Notes: a model not told the origin generated them from the letters alone. Positions 22,861 to 30,877 are shown, counted from the stretch's first letter. The stretch: DNA of 39,808 bases from Thiobacillus sp. (GCA_018262815.1 JADFDN010000013.1:1-39808), one strand, 5' to 3'. Made by a program: numbers and translations.

Positions 22861-23940
22861 TCATTTCTCCAGATCTTCCACGGTCAGGGTCTCGTGCGTT
22901 TGCCTGGCCACGTTTTTCTTGGCCCGGTTGGCGAAGCTCACTGCCACCCCTGCCCCTGCGCCTGCGATGGCCGCGGCGGCGCCGATCCTGAGCGGGTCGG
23001 CCGGCACCGACAGTGCCTTGTAGAAGCCGCCGGCGTCCCAGAAATCCGGTTCGGAACAGCCGAGGCAGCCATGCCCGGATTCCACCGGCCACGATGTACC
23101 GCCGTTCCATTTCACCGTGGCGCAGGCGTTGTAGGTCACCGGCCCCTTGCAGCCGAGTTCGAACAGGCACCAGCCCATGCGTGCGCCTTCGTCGTCGAAG
23201 GTCTTGGCGAATTTGCCCTGGTCGTAGAACGGGCGACGGTAGCAGCGGTCGTGGATGGTTTCGCCGAAGAAGGCCTTCGGCCGGCCCTTCTCGTCGAGTT
23301 CCGGCAGGCTGCCGAAGGTGAGGTAATGCGCCAGCACACCGGTCATCACCACCGGGATGGGCGGGCAGCCGGGGATGTTGACGATGGGCTTGTTCGTGAC
23401 GATGTCGGACACCGAGACCGCGCCGGTCGGGTTCGGATTGGCCTTCGGGATGCCGCCGTAGGACGCGCAGGAACCCATGGCGACGATGGCTGCCGCGCCT
23501 TCGGCGGCCTCCTTCAGGATGTCCACATTGGAACGCCCGCCGATGCAGGAATAGGCACCGTCGCGTCCCAGCGGGATCGAACCATCGACGACCAGCAGAT
23601 ACTTGCCGGCATTCTCCTTCATCGCGGCGTGCCGGGCTTCCTCAGCCTGGTGTCCGGCCGCCGCCATCAGCGTCTCCTGGTAGTCGAGCGAGATCATGTC
23701 GAAGATCATGCCTTCCAGGGTCGGCGAGTGCGAGCGCGTGATCGACTCGGTGCAGCCGGTGCATTCCTGGAACGGCAGCCAGATCACCGAGGGCCGCCGC
23801 GCGGCCGCCATCGCCTCGGCCATCGCGCGCCCCGCCGCGGGCGGCAGCGCCATCATCGAGGCCAGCGTGGCGCAATACTTCAGGAAGGTACGGCGGGTGA
23901 TGCCCTGCCGTGCGAGCGTGTCGATCAACGGACCCTGCAT
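22861..23940 (-). CDS. hynS: [NiFe] hydrogenase small subunit HynS (Tat-exported)
   Basis: Electron-transfer small subunit, 359 aa. A twin-arginine signal ITRRTFLKYCATLASMMALPPAAGRA (R16 R17) directs export of the folded HynSL pair. The proximal [4Fe-4S] cluster starts at C60-T-G-C63-TES; GSCASYGGIP, NIPGCPPIP, IHDRCYRRP, WCLFELGCKGP and GHGCLGCSEPDFWD supply the other ligands. Gly62 and the Gly in SYGGIP stand where oxygen-tolerant enzymes have two extra cysteines, so a standard proximal cluster is expected. The C-terminus has a hydrophobic anchor (IGAAAAIAGAGAGVAVSFA) and a basic tail. The ribosome site is GGGAGG. Upstream, a 13-bp palindrome lies at 23955-23967. Confidence 0.96.
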   Translation of the reverse strand: MQGPLIDTLARQGITRRTFLKYCATLASMMALPPAAGRAMAEAMAAARRPSVIWLPFQECTGCTESITRSHSPTLEGMIFDMISLDYQETLMAAAGHQAEEARHAAMKENAGKYLLVVDGSIPLGRDGAYSCIGGRSNVDILKEAAEGAAAIVAMGSCASYGGIPKANPNPTGAVSVSDIVTNKPIVNIPGCPPIPVVMTGVLAHYLTFGSLPELDEKGRPKAFFGETIHDRCYRRPFYDQGKFAKTFDDEGARMGWCLFELGCKGPVTYNACATVKWNGGTSWPVESGHGCLGCSEPDFWDAGGFYKALSVPADPLRIGAAAAIAGAGAGVAVSFANRAKKNVARQTHETLTVEDLEK

Positions 23941-23954
23941 GATGCGTGCCTCCC

Positions 23955-23967
23955 GATGTTTAACATC
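23955..23967. promoter_or_regulatory. Palindrome before hynS
   Basis: GATGTT-T-AACATC is a perfect 6-bp inverted repeat around one base, just upstream of the hynS ribosome site in the 76-nt hupH-hynS gap. It could be a small operator or an mRNA hairpin near the ribosome site. Nothing ties it to a known regulator, and a 13-bp palindrome can occur by chance. Confidence 0.3.
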
Positions 23968-24016
23968 ACAGCCTTACATTTCGTCGTTTTGATAGCGTGC
24001 CGGCGCTCAGTTCACT

Positions 24017-24433
24017 TTAGAGGTCGGAAATCAGCAATTCAAGATATTCCTGTCCGTTTTTAACATCCTCGGGATGTGCTTTCACCAGTTCGGGCACGAA
24101 CGCCACTTCGATGAACTGCGAGGTGACCGCGCCCTGCTCGTTGCGATGCGTGACCCACCAGATTCCCGGACAGGCCGTCTCGTTCAGCGTGGATTCGCCG
24201 TTGGCCTGCAGGCTGACGCTGATTTCGCCGGCGCCGAGCGTGTCCTGCAGCCACGCCAGGTCGGCGGGCGTCAGCGGCAAGGCGGACAGATCGATGGCCG
24301 ACGTTTCGCCGGACGCCAGCAGGCGCTTCGCCAGTTCGGACAGTTCGCGCAGCAGGGGCGGCGCATTGCCGCTCAGGCCGGGTTCGGCCGAGGGCGGATC
24401 GATGACGTGTATGGGAATGGCGTCAAGCGACAT
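24017..24433 (-). CDS. HupH/HyaF-like hydrogenase assembly protein, short form
   Basis: A 138-aa protein matching the C-terminal half of the HupH/HyaF family. Typical segments are IDLSALPLTPADLAWLQDTLGAGEISVSLQANGE, NETACPGIWWVTHRNEQGAV and FIEVAFVPELVKAHPEDV. Family members in other bacteria are about 280 aa and act in maturation or electron transfer of the small subunit, probably as a scaffold. This one begins directly at the C-terminal domain and is a natural short form rather than a truncated gene, since an ATG start and an 11-nt overlap with hupD are intact. It lies 76 nt upstream of hynS. Confidence 0.85.
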   Translation of the reverse strand: MSLDAIPIHVIDPPSAEPGLSGNAPPLLRELSELAKRLLASGETSAIDLSALPLTPADLAWLQDTLGAGEISVSLQANGESTLNETACPGIWWVTHRNEQGAVTSQFIEVAFVPELVKAHPEDVKNGQEYLELLISDL

Positions 24434-24896
24434 GCTGCCATTCCCGGATCAGTTCGCGGATGGCCGCGCAGGCCGGCGGAATGGCGGCCGCGACGGCAGG
24501 GGTCGGCTGTTCGCCCCAGTCGACGACATCGGGCCGGATCGCCAGCATGGCGCGCTTGTCGGGCCAATGACCGGCCAGCAGCGCGATGGCACGCAGATCG
24601 GTCAGCCCCACTTCATGCACCGAGGCCTTGCGATTGCTCATCAGGAATGCGTCCATTTCCTCCCCTTCCAGCAACGCCCATTCGCCTGCTGTGTTTTTGA
24701 TATTGGCGGCATCGACGACGATCAGCGCATCGGCATCCTCGATCGGCCCCGCCAGGGTGAAAGACAGCGTGCCGCCATCGAGCAGGGTCACATCGGGCCA
24801 GTTCGCCAGCTCGGGTTCGAGTGCCTGCAGCACATGAATGCCGATGCCTTCGTCGGTGAGCAGGGTATTGCCGATGCCGAGCACGAGCGTTTTCAT
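24423..24896 (-). CDS. hupD: Hydrogenase maturation endopeptidase HupD/HynD
   Basis: A 157-aa protease of the HyaD/HupD family that removes the C-terminal tail of HynL after nickel insertion. The start LVLGIGNTLLTDEGIGIHVLQAL holds the metal-sensing Glu (DEGIG). IVVDAANI provides the Asp ligand, and HEVGLTDL the His ligand. It is the first gene of the minus-strand hydrogenase unit and is divergently arranged with hypC across a 149-nt AT-rich region. HynL is the only substrate seen in the window. Confidence 0.95.
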   Translation of the reverse strand: MKTLVLGIGNTLLTDEGIGIHVLQALEPELANWPDVTLLDGGTLSFTLAGPIEDADALIVVDAANIKNTAGEWALLEGEEMDAFLMSNRKASVHEVGLTDLRAIALLAGHWPDKRAMLAIRPDVVDWGEQPTPAVAAAIPPACAAIRELIREWQHVA

Positions 24897-25045
24897 GGAC
24901 CCAATCTACCAGCCTGCAATTCGAATAACAACCAAGCAATTAACTCAAGCTTCTGATTCTTAATCACAATTTTGTAATATTCGAATTCAGCACCCCGGCA
25001 TCCGATCACATATACTGATCCCTGAGTTGTTTCCGGTCGCCGCCC
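24897..25045. promoter_or_regulatory. Divergent hupD / hypC promoter region with twin TTCGAA palindromes
   Basis: This 149-nt region is clearly more AT-rich than its surroundings. AATTCGAATA at 24918-24927 and its reverse complement TATTCGAATT at 24978-24987 are 60 bp apart centre to centre. Between them lies TGATT-CTT-AATCA (24953-24965). A good -10 box TATACT lies at 25011-25016 for hypC, but no -35 box is present at 16-18 nt, so hypC transcription probably needs an activator. The minus-strand hupD promoter must also lie here. No NtrC/sigma54 -24/-12 pair was recognised. Confidence 0.6.
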
Positions 25046-25276
25046 ATGTGCCTTGCCATTCCCATGCAGATCGAATCGATCGAAGGCTATACCGCCCGCT
25101 GCCAGGCCAAGGGCGTATGGCGCGACGTCAGCCTGTTCATGATGCAGGATGAACCGCCCGCGGTGGGCGACTTCGTCATGGTGCACGTCGGTTACGCCAT
25201 CCAGAAAATCGCCGAGTCCGACGCCCGCACCACCTGGGAGCTGCTCGACCAGATCCTGGAGGAAAGCGGTGCATGA
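25046..25276 (+). CDS. hypC: Hydrogenase maturation chaperone HypC
   Basis: A 76-aa chaperone that carries the Fe(CN)2CO unit with HypD and delivers it to the HynL precursor. The N-terminus MCLAIPMQI contains the essential Cys2, and DFVMVHVGYAIQKI contains the conserved His. It is the first gene of the plus-strand hyp operon. Its stop overlaps the hypA start (GTGCATGA). The order C-A-B-D-F-E is unusual compared with A-B-F-C-D-E in many proteobacteria. Confidence 0.97.
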   Translation: MCLAIPMQIESIEGYTARCQAKGVWRDVSLFMMQDEPPAVGDFVMVHVGYAIQKIAESDARTTWELLDQILEESGA

Positions 25277-25637
25277 ACTCGCCGTTGCCCAGGCGCTCGT
25301 CGAGCAGGTGGATGCCGTGATCGATCAGCATCGGGCGGGCAGTGCCACCGCCATCCGCGTCCGCATCGGTCCGCTCGCAGGCGTGGTGCCTGAACTTCTG
25401 GCCACTGCCTTCCCGCTCGCCGCAGTCGGCAGCCGCATGGAAGGCGCCGAACTCGAGTTCGTCCACGCGCCGATCCGGGTGCGCTGCCAGACCTGCGGCG
25501 CGGAAACCGAAGCCGTGATGAACCGCCTGATCTGCGGCGCCTGCGGCGACTGGCATACCCAGATCATTTCCGGCGACGAACTGCTGCTCGAAAGCGTCGA
25601 GCTCGAAACGATCCCTTCCCTGACCCCTGAATCCTGA
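25269..25637 (+). CDS. hypA: Nickel metallochaperone HypA
   Basis: A 122-aa nickel-insertion protein. GTG 25269 gives the required MHEL N-terminus (His2 and Glu3 bind nickel). The zinc site CQTCG ... CGACG is intact at about 74-77 and 90-93. It works with HypB to load nickel into HynL. The last codons (SLTPES and stop) and the gap to hypB are built from a CCCTGRM heptamer repeat, so the C-terminal tail has probably been altered by repeat growth. It overlaps hypC by 8 nt. Confidence 0.95.
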   Translation: MHELAVAQALVEQVDAVIDQHRAGSATAIRVRIGPLAGVVPELLATAFPLAAVGSRMEGAELEFVHAPIRVRCQTCGAETEAVMNRLICGACGDWHTQIISGDELLLESVELETIPSLTPES

Positions 25638-25659
25638 CCCCTGGCCCCTGGCCCCTGAA
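25618..25659. repeat. Six CCCTGRM heptamers across the hypA end and hypA-hypB gap
   Basis: Consecutive 7-nt units are CCCTGAC, CCCTGAA, TCCTGAC, CCCTGGC, CCCTGGC and CCCTGAA, with no interruption. The array supplies the last codons and the stop of hypA and ends 2 nt before the hypB ATG. As a result hypB has no recognisable Shine-Dalgarno sequence. Seven is not a multiple of three, so unit gain or loss would shift the hypA frame at its extreme end. Confidence 0.9.
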
Positions 25660-25661
25660 AA

Positions 25662-26468
25662 ATGTGTGACACCTGCGGCTGCAACCTCACCCCCGGCAAC
25701 AAGCACCTCGCGTTCAAGCCCGCTGCCAAGGGCGCGACCGCGGTATCGGTGCTGAAGGGCCTGCTGCAAAAGAACGACGACCAGGCCGGCCACAACCGCG
25801 AGCATTTCGACAAACGCGGCATCCTCGCGATCAACCTGATGTCCTCGCCCGGGTCCGGCAAGACCGCGCTGCTGGAAGCCACCCTCACCGCGCTGAAGGA
25901 CGAATTCACCTGCGCGGTGATCGAGGGCGACCTCGAAACCGAGAACGATGCCGAGCGCATTCGCGCCAAGGGCGTGCAGGCGCACCAGATTGTCACCGGC
26001 ACCGCCTGCCACCTCGATGCCCATCTGGTGCACGACGCGCTGCACCACATGGATCTCGACGGCGTCGACATCCTGTTCATCGAGAACGTCGGCAACCTGG
26101 TGTGCCCGGCGAGCTTCGACCTCGGCCAGCACCTAAACGTCACCCTGCTCTCGGTCGCTGAGGGCGACGACAAGCCGGCCAAGTATCCGGTCATGTTCCG
26201 TGCCGCCGACGCCATGCTGCTGACCAAGACCGACCTGCTGGCGGTGCTCGACGATTTCGATCCCGCCAAGGCGGAAGCGCACCTGCGTGATCTGGCCAAT
26301 CCGGCGCCGGTGATGCGCCTGTCTGCGCGCAAGGATCTCGGCATGGATGCGTGGCTGGCCTGGCTGCGCGATCAGCTCGCCGCCCAGCGCGCTCGCGTTG
26401 CGATCGGCCAGTCGCGCCGCCCCGCGATCCAGGGCGACGGCATGAAATATCACAGCGTGAGCGCCTGA
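25662..26468 (+). CDS. hypB: Nickel-loading GTPase HypB
   Basis: A 268-aa SIMIBI-class GTPase that drives nickel insertion with HypA. It has the N-terminal metal motif MCDTCGC, Walker A SSPGSGKT, the EGDLETENDAERI switch region, the metal site GTACHLDAHLVHDAL (Cys-His at the dimer interface), ENVGNLVCPASFDLG and the TKTDL base-recognition motif. It lacks the polyhistidine stretch found in HypB of rhizobia, so it is unlikely to store nickel. No ribosome site is visible, because the heptamer array occupies that position. The stop overlaps the hypD start as TGATG. Confidence 0.97.
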   Translation: MCDTCGCNLTPGNKHLAFKPAAKGATAVSVLKGLLQKNDDQAGHNREHFDKRGILAINLMSSPGSGKTALLEATLTALKDEFTCAVIEGDLETENDAERIRAKGVQAHQIVTGTACHLDAHLVHDALHHMDLDGVDILFIENVGNLVCPASFDLGQHLNVTLLSVAEGDDKPAKYPVMFRAADAMLLTKTDLLAVLDDFDPAKAEAHLRDLANPAPVMRLSARKDLGMDAWLAWLRDQLAAQRARVAIGQSRRPAIQGDGMKYHSVSA

Positions 26469-27565
26469 TGAGCGAGGCCCGCGCCTGGCTGGACAAGATC
26501 CACGCCCTCGAATTCGACCGCACGATCAAGATCATGAACGTGTGCGGCGGCCATGAGCGCTCGATCACCCAGGCCGGCCTGCGCGGCGCGTTGCCGAAAT
26601 GGGTCGAACTGGTGCCCGGGCCCGGCTGCCCGGTGTGCGTGTGTCCGGAGGAAGACGTCTATCAGGCGATGCAGCTCGCGTTGCAGGACAAGGTCATCCT
26701 GGTCGCCTTCGGCGACATGCTGCGGGTGCCGGTCAACGTGAAAAAGGGCGAGGTGCGTTCGCTCGCCGAGGCGCAGGCGGCCGGCGCCGACGTGCGGCCG
26801 ATCGCCAGCCCGCTCGATGCGAAGAAGATCGCGCTGGAGAATCCGGATCGCCCGGTGGTGTTCTTCGCCGCCGGCTTCGAGACCACCACCGCGCCGACCG
26901 CGGCGATGCTGGCGGAGGGCGTTCCGGACAATCTTTCCATCCTGCTGTCCGGCCGGCTGACCTGGCCGGCGGTGGCGATGCTGCTCGATTCGGGTGCACC
27001 CGGCTTCGACGCCCTGGTCGCGCCCGGCCACGTCTCCACCGTGATGGGGCCGGAGGAATGGAATTTCGTCGTCGACCGCCACGAGATTCCCGCCGCGGTC
27101 GCCGGCTTCGGCACCGAGTCGCTGCTGGCGTCGTTCTATTCGGTGCTGAGGCAGCTGAAAAGCGGCGAGCGCTTTCTCGACAACTGCTACCGGGAAGTTG
27201 CGCATCCCGGCGGCAATTCCACCGGTCGCCGGCTGCTCGATGGCACGCTCGATGTCGTCGACGCCAACTGGCGCGGTATCGGCATCATTCCAAATTCGGG
27301 CTACGCGCTGAAACCTGCGTTTGCTCGACATGACGCCCGCCTGCTGTTCCCCGATCACGCCGATCCCGACCGCCGCCGCGCCGGCGAAATGCCGCCCGGC
27401 TGCGACTGCGCGCAGGTCGTGCTCGGCAAGATCTATCCCAACCAGTGCCGCATCTACGGCCGTGCCTGCACCCCGCGCAATCCGGTCGGCCCCTGCATGG
27501 TGTCGGACGAAGGCGCCTGCCGCATCTGGTGGGCCGGCGGCGTGCGCGTAGCCGTCGATGCCTGA
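26468..27565 (+). CDS. hypD: Iron-sulfur maturation protein HypD
   Basis: A 365-aa [4Fe-4S] protein, the scaffold on which the Fe(CN)2CO group is assembled together with HypC and HypE. Conserved blocks are MNVCGGHERSITQAGLR (Cys that holds iron), GPGCPVCVCP, FAAGFETTTAPTA and the C-terminal cluster ligands PPGCDCAQVVLG, NQCRIYGRACTP and GPCMVSDEGACRIWW. ATG 26468 shares bases with the hypB stop. The open frame further upstream is hypB read in another frame. It overlaps hypF by 8 nt. Confidence 0.97.
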   Translation: MSEARAWLDKIHALEFDRTIKIMNVCGGHERSITQAGLRGALPKWVELVPGPGCPVCVCPEEDVYQAMQLALQDKVILVAFGDMLRVPVNVKKGEVRSLAEAQAAGADVRPIASPLDAKKIALENPDRPVVFFAAGFETTTAPTAAMLAEGVPDNLSILLSGRLTWPAVAMLLDSGAPGFDALVAPGHVSTVMGPEEWNFVVDRHEIPAAVAGFGTESLLASFYSVLRQLKSGERFLDNCYREVAHPGGNSTGRRLLDGTLDVVDANWRGIGIIPNSGYALKPAFARHDARLLFPDHADPDRRRAGEMPPGCDCAQVVLGKIYPNQCRIYGRACTPRNPVGPCMVSDEGACRIWWAGGVRVAVDA

Positions 27566-29822
27566 GCGCGTCGCCCGGTTCATCACCATCGGCGGAAGGG
27601 TTCAGGGCGTGGGCTTCCGGCCCTTCGTCTATCGCCTCGCCCATCGACACGACATCACCGGCTGGGTGCGCAACGCCAACGGCGCGGTGGAGATTCACGC
27701 CGAAGGCTCGCCCGCGCAACTCCAGCGTTTCAGCGACGGACTGCTGGCGGAAGCGCCCCCCTTGTCCGCGCCCGGTCCGCTTGCCGTGGCAACCTGCGAG
27801 ACCGCACACGCCAAAGCGTTTTCCATCCTCGACAGTGCGGCGGAAAGTCATGCCTGCTTGAATGATGCATCGTCAAAAATGGCCGATGCACGGTCCATTC
27901 ATCTGCCTCCCGACGGCTTCGTCTGCGCCGACTGTCTCGCCGAATTGCACGACCCGGCCAACCGCCGGCATCGCTACCCTTTCATCAACTGCACCCAGTG
28001 CGGCCCGCGCTACACCCTGATCACCGCCCTGCCCTACGACCGGCCCAACACGGCGATGCGCGCCTTCGCGCTGTGTCCGGATTGCCGTGCCGAATACGAG
28101 AATCCGCTCGACCGCCGCTTCCACGCCGAGCCGATTGCCTGCCCGGTGTGCGGACCGCATCTGCAATTCGTTTCCGGCGATGAGACGCATGCGGGCGATG
28201 AGGCGGCGCTGGCCGCGACGGTCGCTGCGCTGCGCGCGGGAAAAATCGTCGCGGTGAAAGGCGTCGGCGGTTACCACCTGATGTGCGATGCAAGGGACGA
28301 TGCGGCGGTTGCCGCGCTGCGCGCACGCAAGCCGCGCCCGGCCAAGCCGCTGGCGGTGATGTTCCGCGATCTCAAAGCCTTGGGCGAAGCCGTTCACACG
28401 ACGCCTGAACAGGAAGTCCTCCTCGCCTCGCCCGAACGCCCCATCGTGCTGCTGCCGAAGCGTGCCGATCTGCAACTGTCCGACCTCGTTGCCCCAGGCC
28501 TGGCGGAAATCGGCTGCCTGCTCCCCTACTCGCCGCTGCATGATCTGCTGCTGAATGACTTCGGCGGACCGCTGGTGGCGACCTCGGGCAATCTTTCCGG
28601 CGAGCCGGTGCTGACCGACACCGACGAAGCGCATACCCGGCTCGCCCACATCGCCGACGCCTTCCTGCATCACAACCGCCCCATCGTGCGACCGGCCGAC
28701 GATCCGGTGTATCGCGTCATCGCCGGCGTGCCACGCCCGCTGCGCCTGGGGCGCGGCAGTGCGCCGCTGGAATTCGAATTGTCCTCGCCGCTTGCCGAGC
28801 CCGTGCTGGCGCTCGGCAGCCACATGAAAAACACCGTGTGTCTTGCGTGGGGCACGCGCGCCGTCGTCTCGCCGCATATCGGCGAACTCGACACCGTACG
28901 CAGCCTGGATACGCTGGCACAGGTGGCGGCGGACCTGCAGCGCCTGTATCAGGTAGAGGCCTCGCGTGTGCTGGTGGACCGGCATCCCGGCTACGGCTAT
29001 CGCCGCTTTGCCCGCGACAGCCGTTTGCCCCTGACCGAGATCTGGCATCACCACGCCCATGCCTCGGCGCTGGCCTGGGAATGCCCGGATGCGGATGAAT
29101 GGATCGTGTTCGCCTGGGACGGCGTCGGCCTCGGCGAAGACCAGACCCTGTGGGGCGGCGAAGCCTTCACCGGTTCGCCCGGTCGCTGGCAGCGCGCCGC
29201 TTCGTTCCGGCCGTTCCGTCTGCCCGGCGGCGACAAGGCCGGACGCGAACCCTGGCGCGCCGCCGCGGCGCTGCTATGGGAGACCGGCCAGTCCGCGCCC
29301 TTCGCCCCCGCAGCCCTGCATCAGGCCTGGTCGGCCCGGCTGAACAGTCCGGCCAGTTCGGCGGTCGGCCGCCTGTTCGATGCCGCGTCAGCCCTGTGCG
29401 GCATCTGCACCCAGGCGCGTTTCGAGGGCGAAGGCCCGATGCGGCTGGAGGCCGTGGGCGCGACGGCCGGGGGGACGGCGATTGCACTGCCGCTGGAACG
29501 CGACCCGTCCGGCATCTGGCGCAGCGACTGGGCGCCGCTCTTGCCCATGCTCGCCGATGCAGCCCGTTCCGTAGCCGAGCGCGCGGCGAGCTTCCATTTC
29601 AGCCTGGCGCAGGCGCTGGTCGATCAGGCGCAGCGGCTCCGCGAGCAAACCGGTATTCGGTCGGTCGGCCTCACCGGCGGCGTGTTCCAGAACCGCCTGC
29701 TTGCCGAAGCCGCGCTCGGCCGCTTGCAGGCTGCCGGCTTCGACGCCTGTCTGCCGCAACGTGTTCCCGTCAACGATGCCGGGTTAAGCTTCGGCCAGGT
29801 CATCGAATTTCTGCACGCCTGA
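27558..29822 (+). CDS. hypF: Carbamoyltransferase HypF
   Basis: A 754-aa multidomain enzyme that makes thiocarboxamide on HypE from carbamoyl phosphate, the source of the CN ligands. The order of domains is: acylphosphatase-like (GRVQGVGFRPFVYRLA, about 10-90), two C4 zinc fingers (CADC / CTQCG and CPDC / CPVCG, about 115-200), a YrdC-like nucleotide-binding domain (about 210-390, PRPAKPLAVMFRD, ATSGNLSGEPV) and a Kae1-like domain (about 400-750, HHAHASALAWE, FAWDGVGLGEDQTLWGGEAF, GLTGGVFQNRLL). All are intact, and the length is normal. It starts inside hypD and ends 6 nt before hypE. Confidence 0.97.
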   Translation: MPERVARFITIGGRVQGVGFRPFVYRLAHRHDITGWVRNANGAVEIHAEGSPAQLQRFSDGLLAEAPPLSAPGPLAVATCETAHAKAFSILDSAAESHACLNDASSKMADARSIHLPPDGFVCADCLAELHDPANRRHRYPFINCTQCGPRYTLITALPYDRPNTAMRAFALCPDCRAEYENPLDRRFHAEPIACPVCGPHLQFVSGDETHAGDEAALAATVAALRAGKIVAVKGVGGYHLMCDARDDAAVAALRARKPRPAKPLAVMFRDLKALGEAVHTTPEQEVLLASPERPIVLLPKRADLQLSDLVAPGLAEIGCLLPYSPLHDLLLNDFGGPLVATSGNLSGEPVLTDTDEAHTRLAHIADAFLHHNRPIVRPADDPVYRVIAGVPRPLRLGRGSAPLEFELSSPLAEPVLALGSHMKNTVCLAWGTRAVVSPHIGELDTVRSLDTLAQVAADLQRLYQVEASRVLVDRHPGYGYRRFARDSRLPLTEIWHHHAHASALAWECPDADEWIVFAWDGVGLGEDQTLWGGEAFTGSPGRWQRAASFRPFRLPGGDKAGREPWRAAAALLWETGQSAPFAPAALHQAWSARLNSPASSAVGRLFDAASALCGICTQARFEGEGPMRLEAVGATAGGTAIALPLERDPSGIWRSDWAPLLPMLADAARSVAERAASFHFSLAQALVDQAQRLREQTGIRSVGLTGGVFQNRLLAEAALGRLQAAGFDACLPQRVPVNDAGLSFGQVIEFLHA

Positions 29823-29828
29823 AAACCC

Positions 29829-30833
29829 ATGGACGACACCCGCATTCTTCTCGCGCACGGCAACGGCGGTCGCCTGATGCGCGAACTCATCACCGACATC
29901 TTTTCGCGGCATCTCGGCAATCCGCTGCTCGATACCGATGCTGACGCCGTGACGCTGCCCCATGTGGAGGGCGACATCATGGTCACCACCGACGGCTTCA
30001 CCGTCGAGCCGCTGGAGTTTCCCGGCGGCGACATCGGCTCGCTGGCCGTGCACGGCGTGGTCAACGACCTGGCGGTGGCCGGGGCCGACCCGCTCTACTT
30101 CACCGTGTCCGCGCTGATCGAGGAAGGACTCGACGTCGCCGCGCTCGATCGCTACATCGCCAGCTTTGCGCGGGCCGCGCGGCAGAACCACGTTGCCGTG
30201 GTGGCGGGCGACACCAAGGTGGTGCGGCGCGGCGAAGGCAGCGGCCTGTATCTCTCCGTCGCCGGCATCGGCGTTCGCCGCGCGGCCACCCGATTCGCCA
30301 TGGATCGCATCGCACCGGGCGACGTGGTGCTGGTGTCCGGCCCGGTCGGCGACCACGGCATCGCGGTGATGCTGGCGCGCGAGCAGTTCGGCCTGTCGGG
30401 CGAGCTGCGTTCCGATTCGGCCTCGGTGCTGCCGCTGACGCGCGCCGTGCGCGACTTTCCCGACCTCAAGTTCATGCGCGATCCGACACGCGGCGGACTC
30501 GCCACCGTCGCCCACGAAATCGCGCGTGCCAGCGGCCACAGCGTGGCGCTCGACCAGAACGCGGTGCCGCTGCGCCCGGAAGTCGTGTCGGTCTGTGAAA
30601 TGCTGGGCTACGACCCCTACTTCCTGGCATGCGAAGGCCGTGTCGTCGCCGTCGCCGACCCCTTCGCCGCCGGCGAGGTGCTCGCCCGCTGGCGCGCGCT
30701 GCCCGAGGGCCGCGACGCCGCCATCATCGGCCGCATCGAAACCGGGGGAGCACGGGTGATCCTGGAAACCGGCCTCGGCGGCCGCCGCGTGCTCGACGAA
30801 CTGGAAGACGATCCGCTGCCGCGCATCTGCTGA
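29829..30833 (+). CDS. hypE: Maturation dehydratase HypE
   Basis: A 334-aa PurM-like ATPase that dehydrates the thiocarboxamide to thiocyanate on its own C-terminal cysteine. It has the N-terminal LAHGNGGRLMRELI block, the NDLAVAGADPLYFT and GDTKVV nucleotide-binding segments and the essential C-terminal PRIC with Cys334. It is the last gene of the hyp operon. A possible weak terminator stem follows within 25-40 nt, before the convergent diguanylate cyclase gene. Confidence 0.97.
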   Translation: MDDTRILLAHGNGGRLMRELITDIFSRHLGNPLLDTDADAVTLPHVEGDIMVTTDGFTVEPLEFPGGDIGSLAVHGVVNDLAVAGADPLYFTVSALIEEGLDVAALDRYIASFARAARQNHVAVVAGDTKVVRRGEGSGLYLSVAGIGVRRAATRFAMDRIAPGDVVLVSGPVGDHGIAVMLAREQFGLSGELRSDSASVLPLTRAVRDFPDLKFMRDPTRGGLATVAHEIARASGHSVALDQNAVPLRPEVVSVCEMLGYDPYFLACEGRVVAVADPFAAGEVLARWRALPEGRDAAIIGRIETGGARVILETGLGGRRVLDELEDDPLPRIC

Positions 30834-30856
30834 GAAGGCGCGCGGCCAGCGTCGAT

Positions 30857-30877
30857 CCGGCGGGTCGCGCCGGGTTT
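30857..30877 (+). terminator. Possible weak terminator after hypE
   Basis: CCGGCG (30857-30862) and CGCCGG (30868-30873) form a 6-bp GC-rich stem with a 5-nt loop, followed by only GTTT. It lies in the 73-nt gap between the convergent hypE and diguanylate cyclase genes. The T-run is too short for a confident call. Confidence 0.35.

Noticed and set aside
23642-23875. Small antisense and alternate-frame genes within the hydrogenase region
   Set aside because: No ribosome sites or family features; the overlapping genes are strongly conserved families.
24953-24965. TGATT-CTT-AATCA as an FNR box for the hydrogenase genes
   Set aside because: The half-sites TGAT and ATCA are separated by five bases rather than the four required by FNR.
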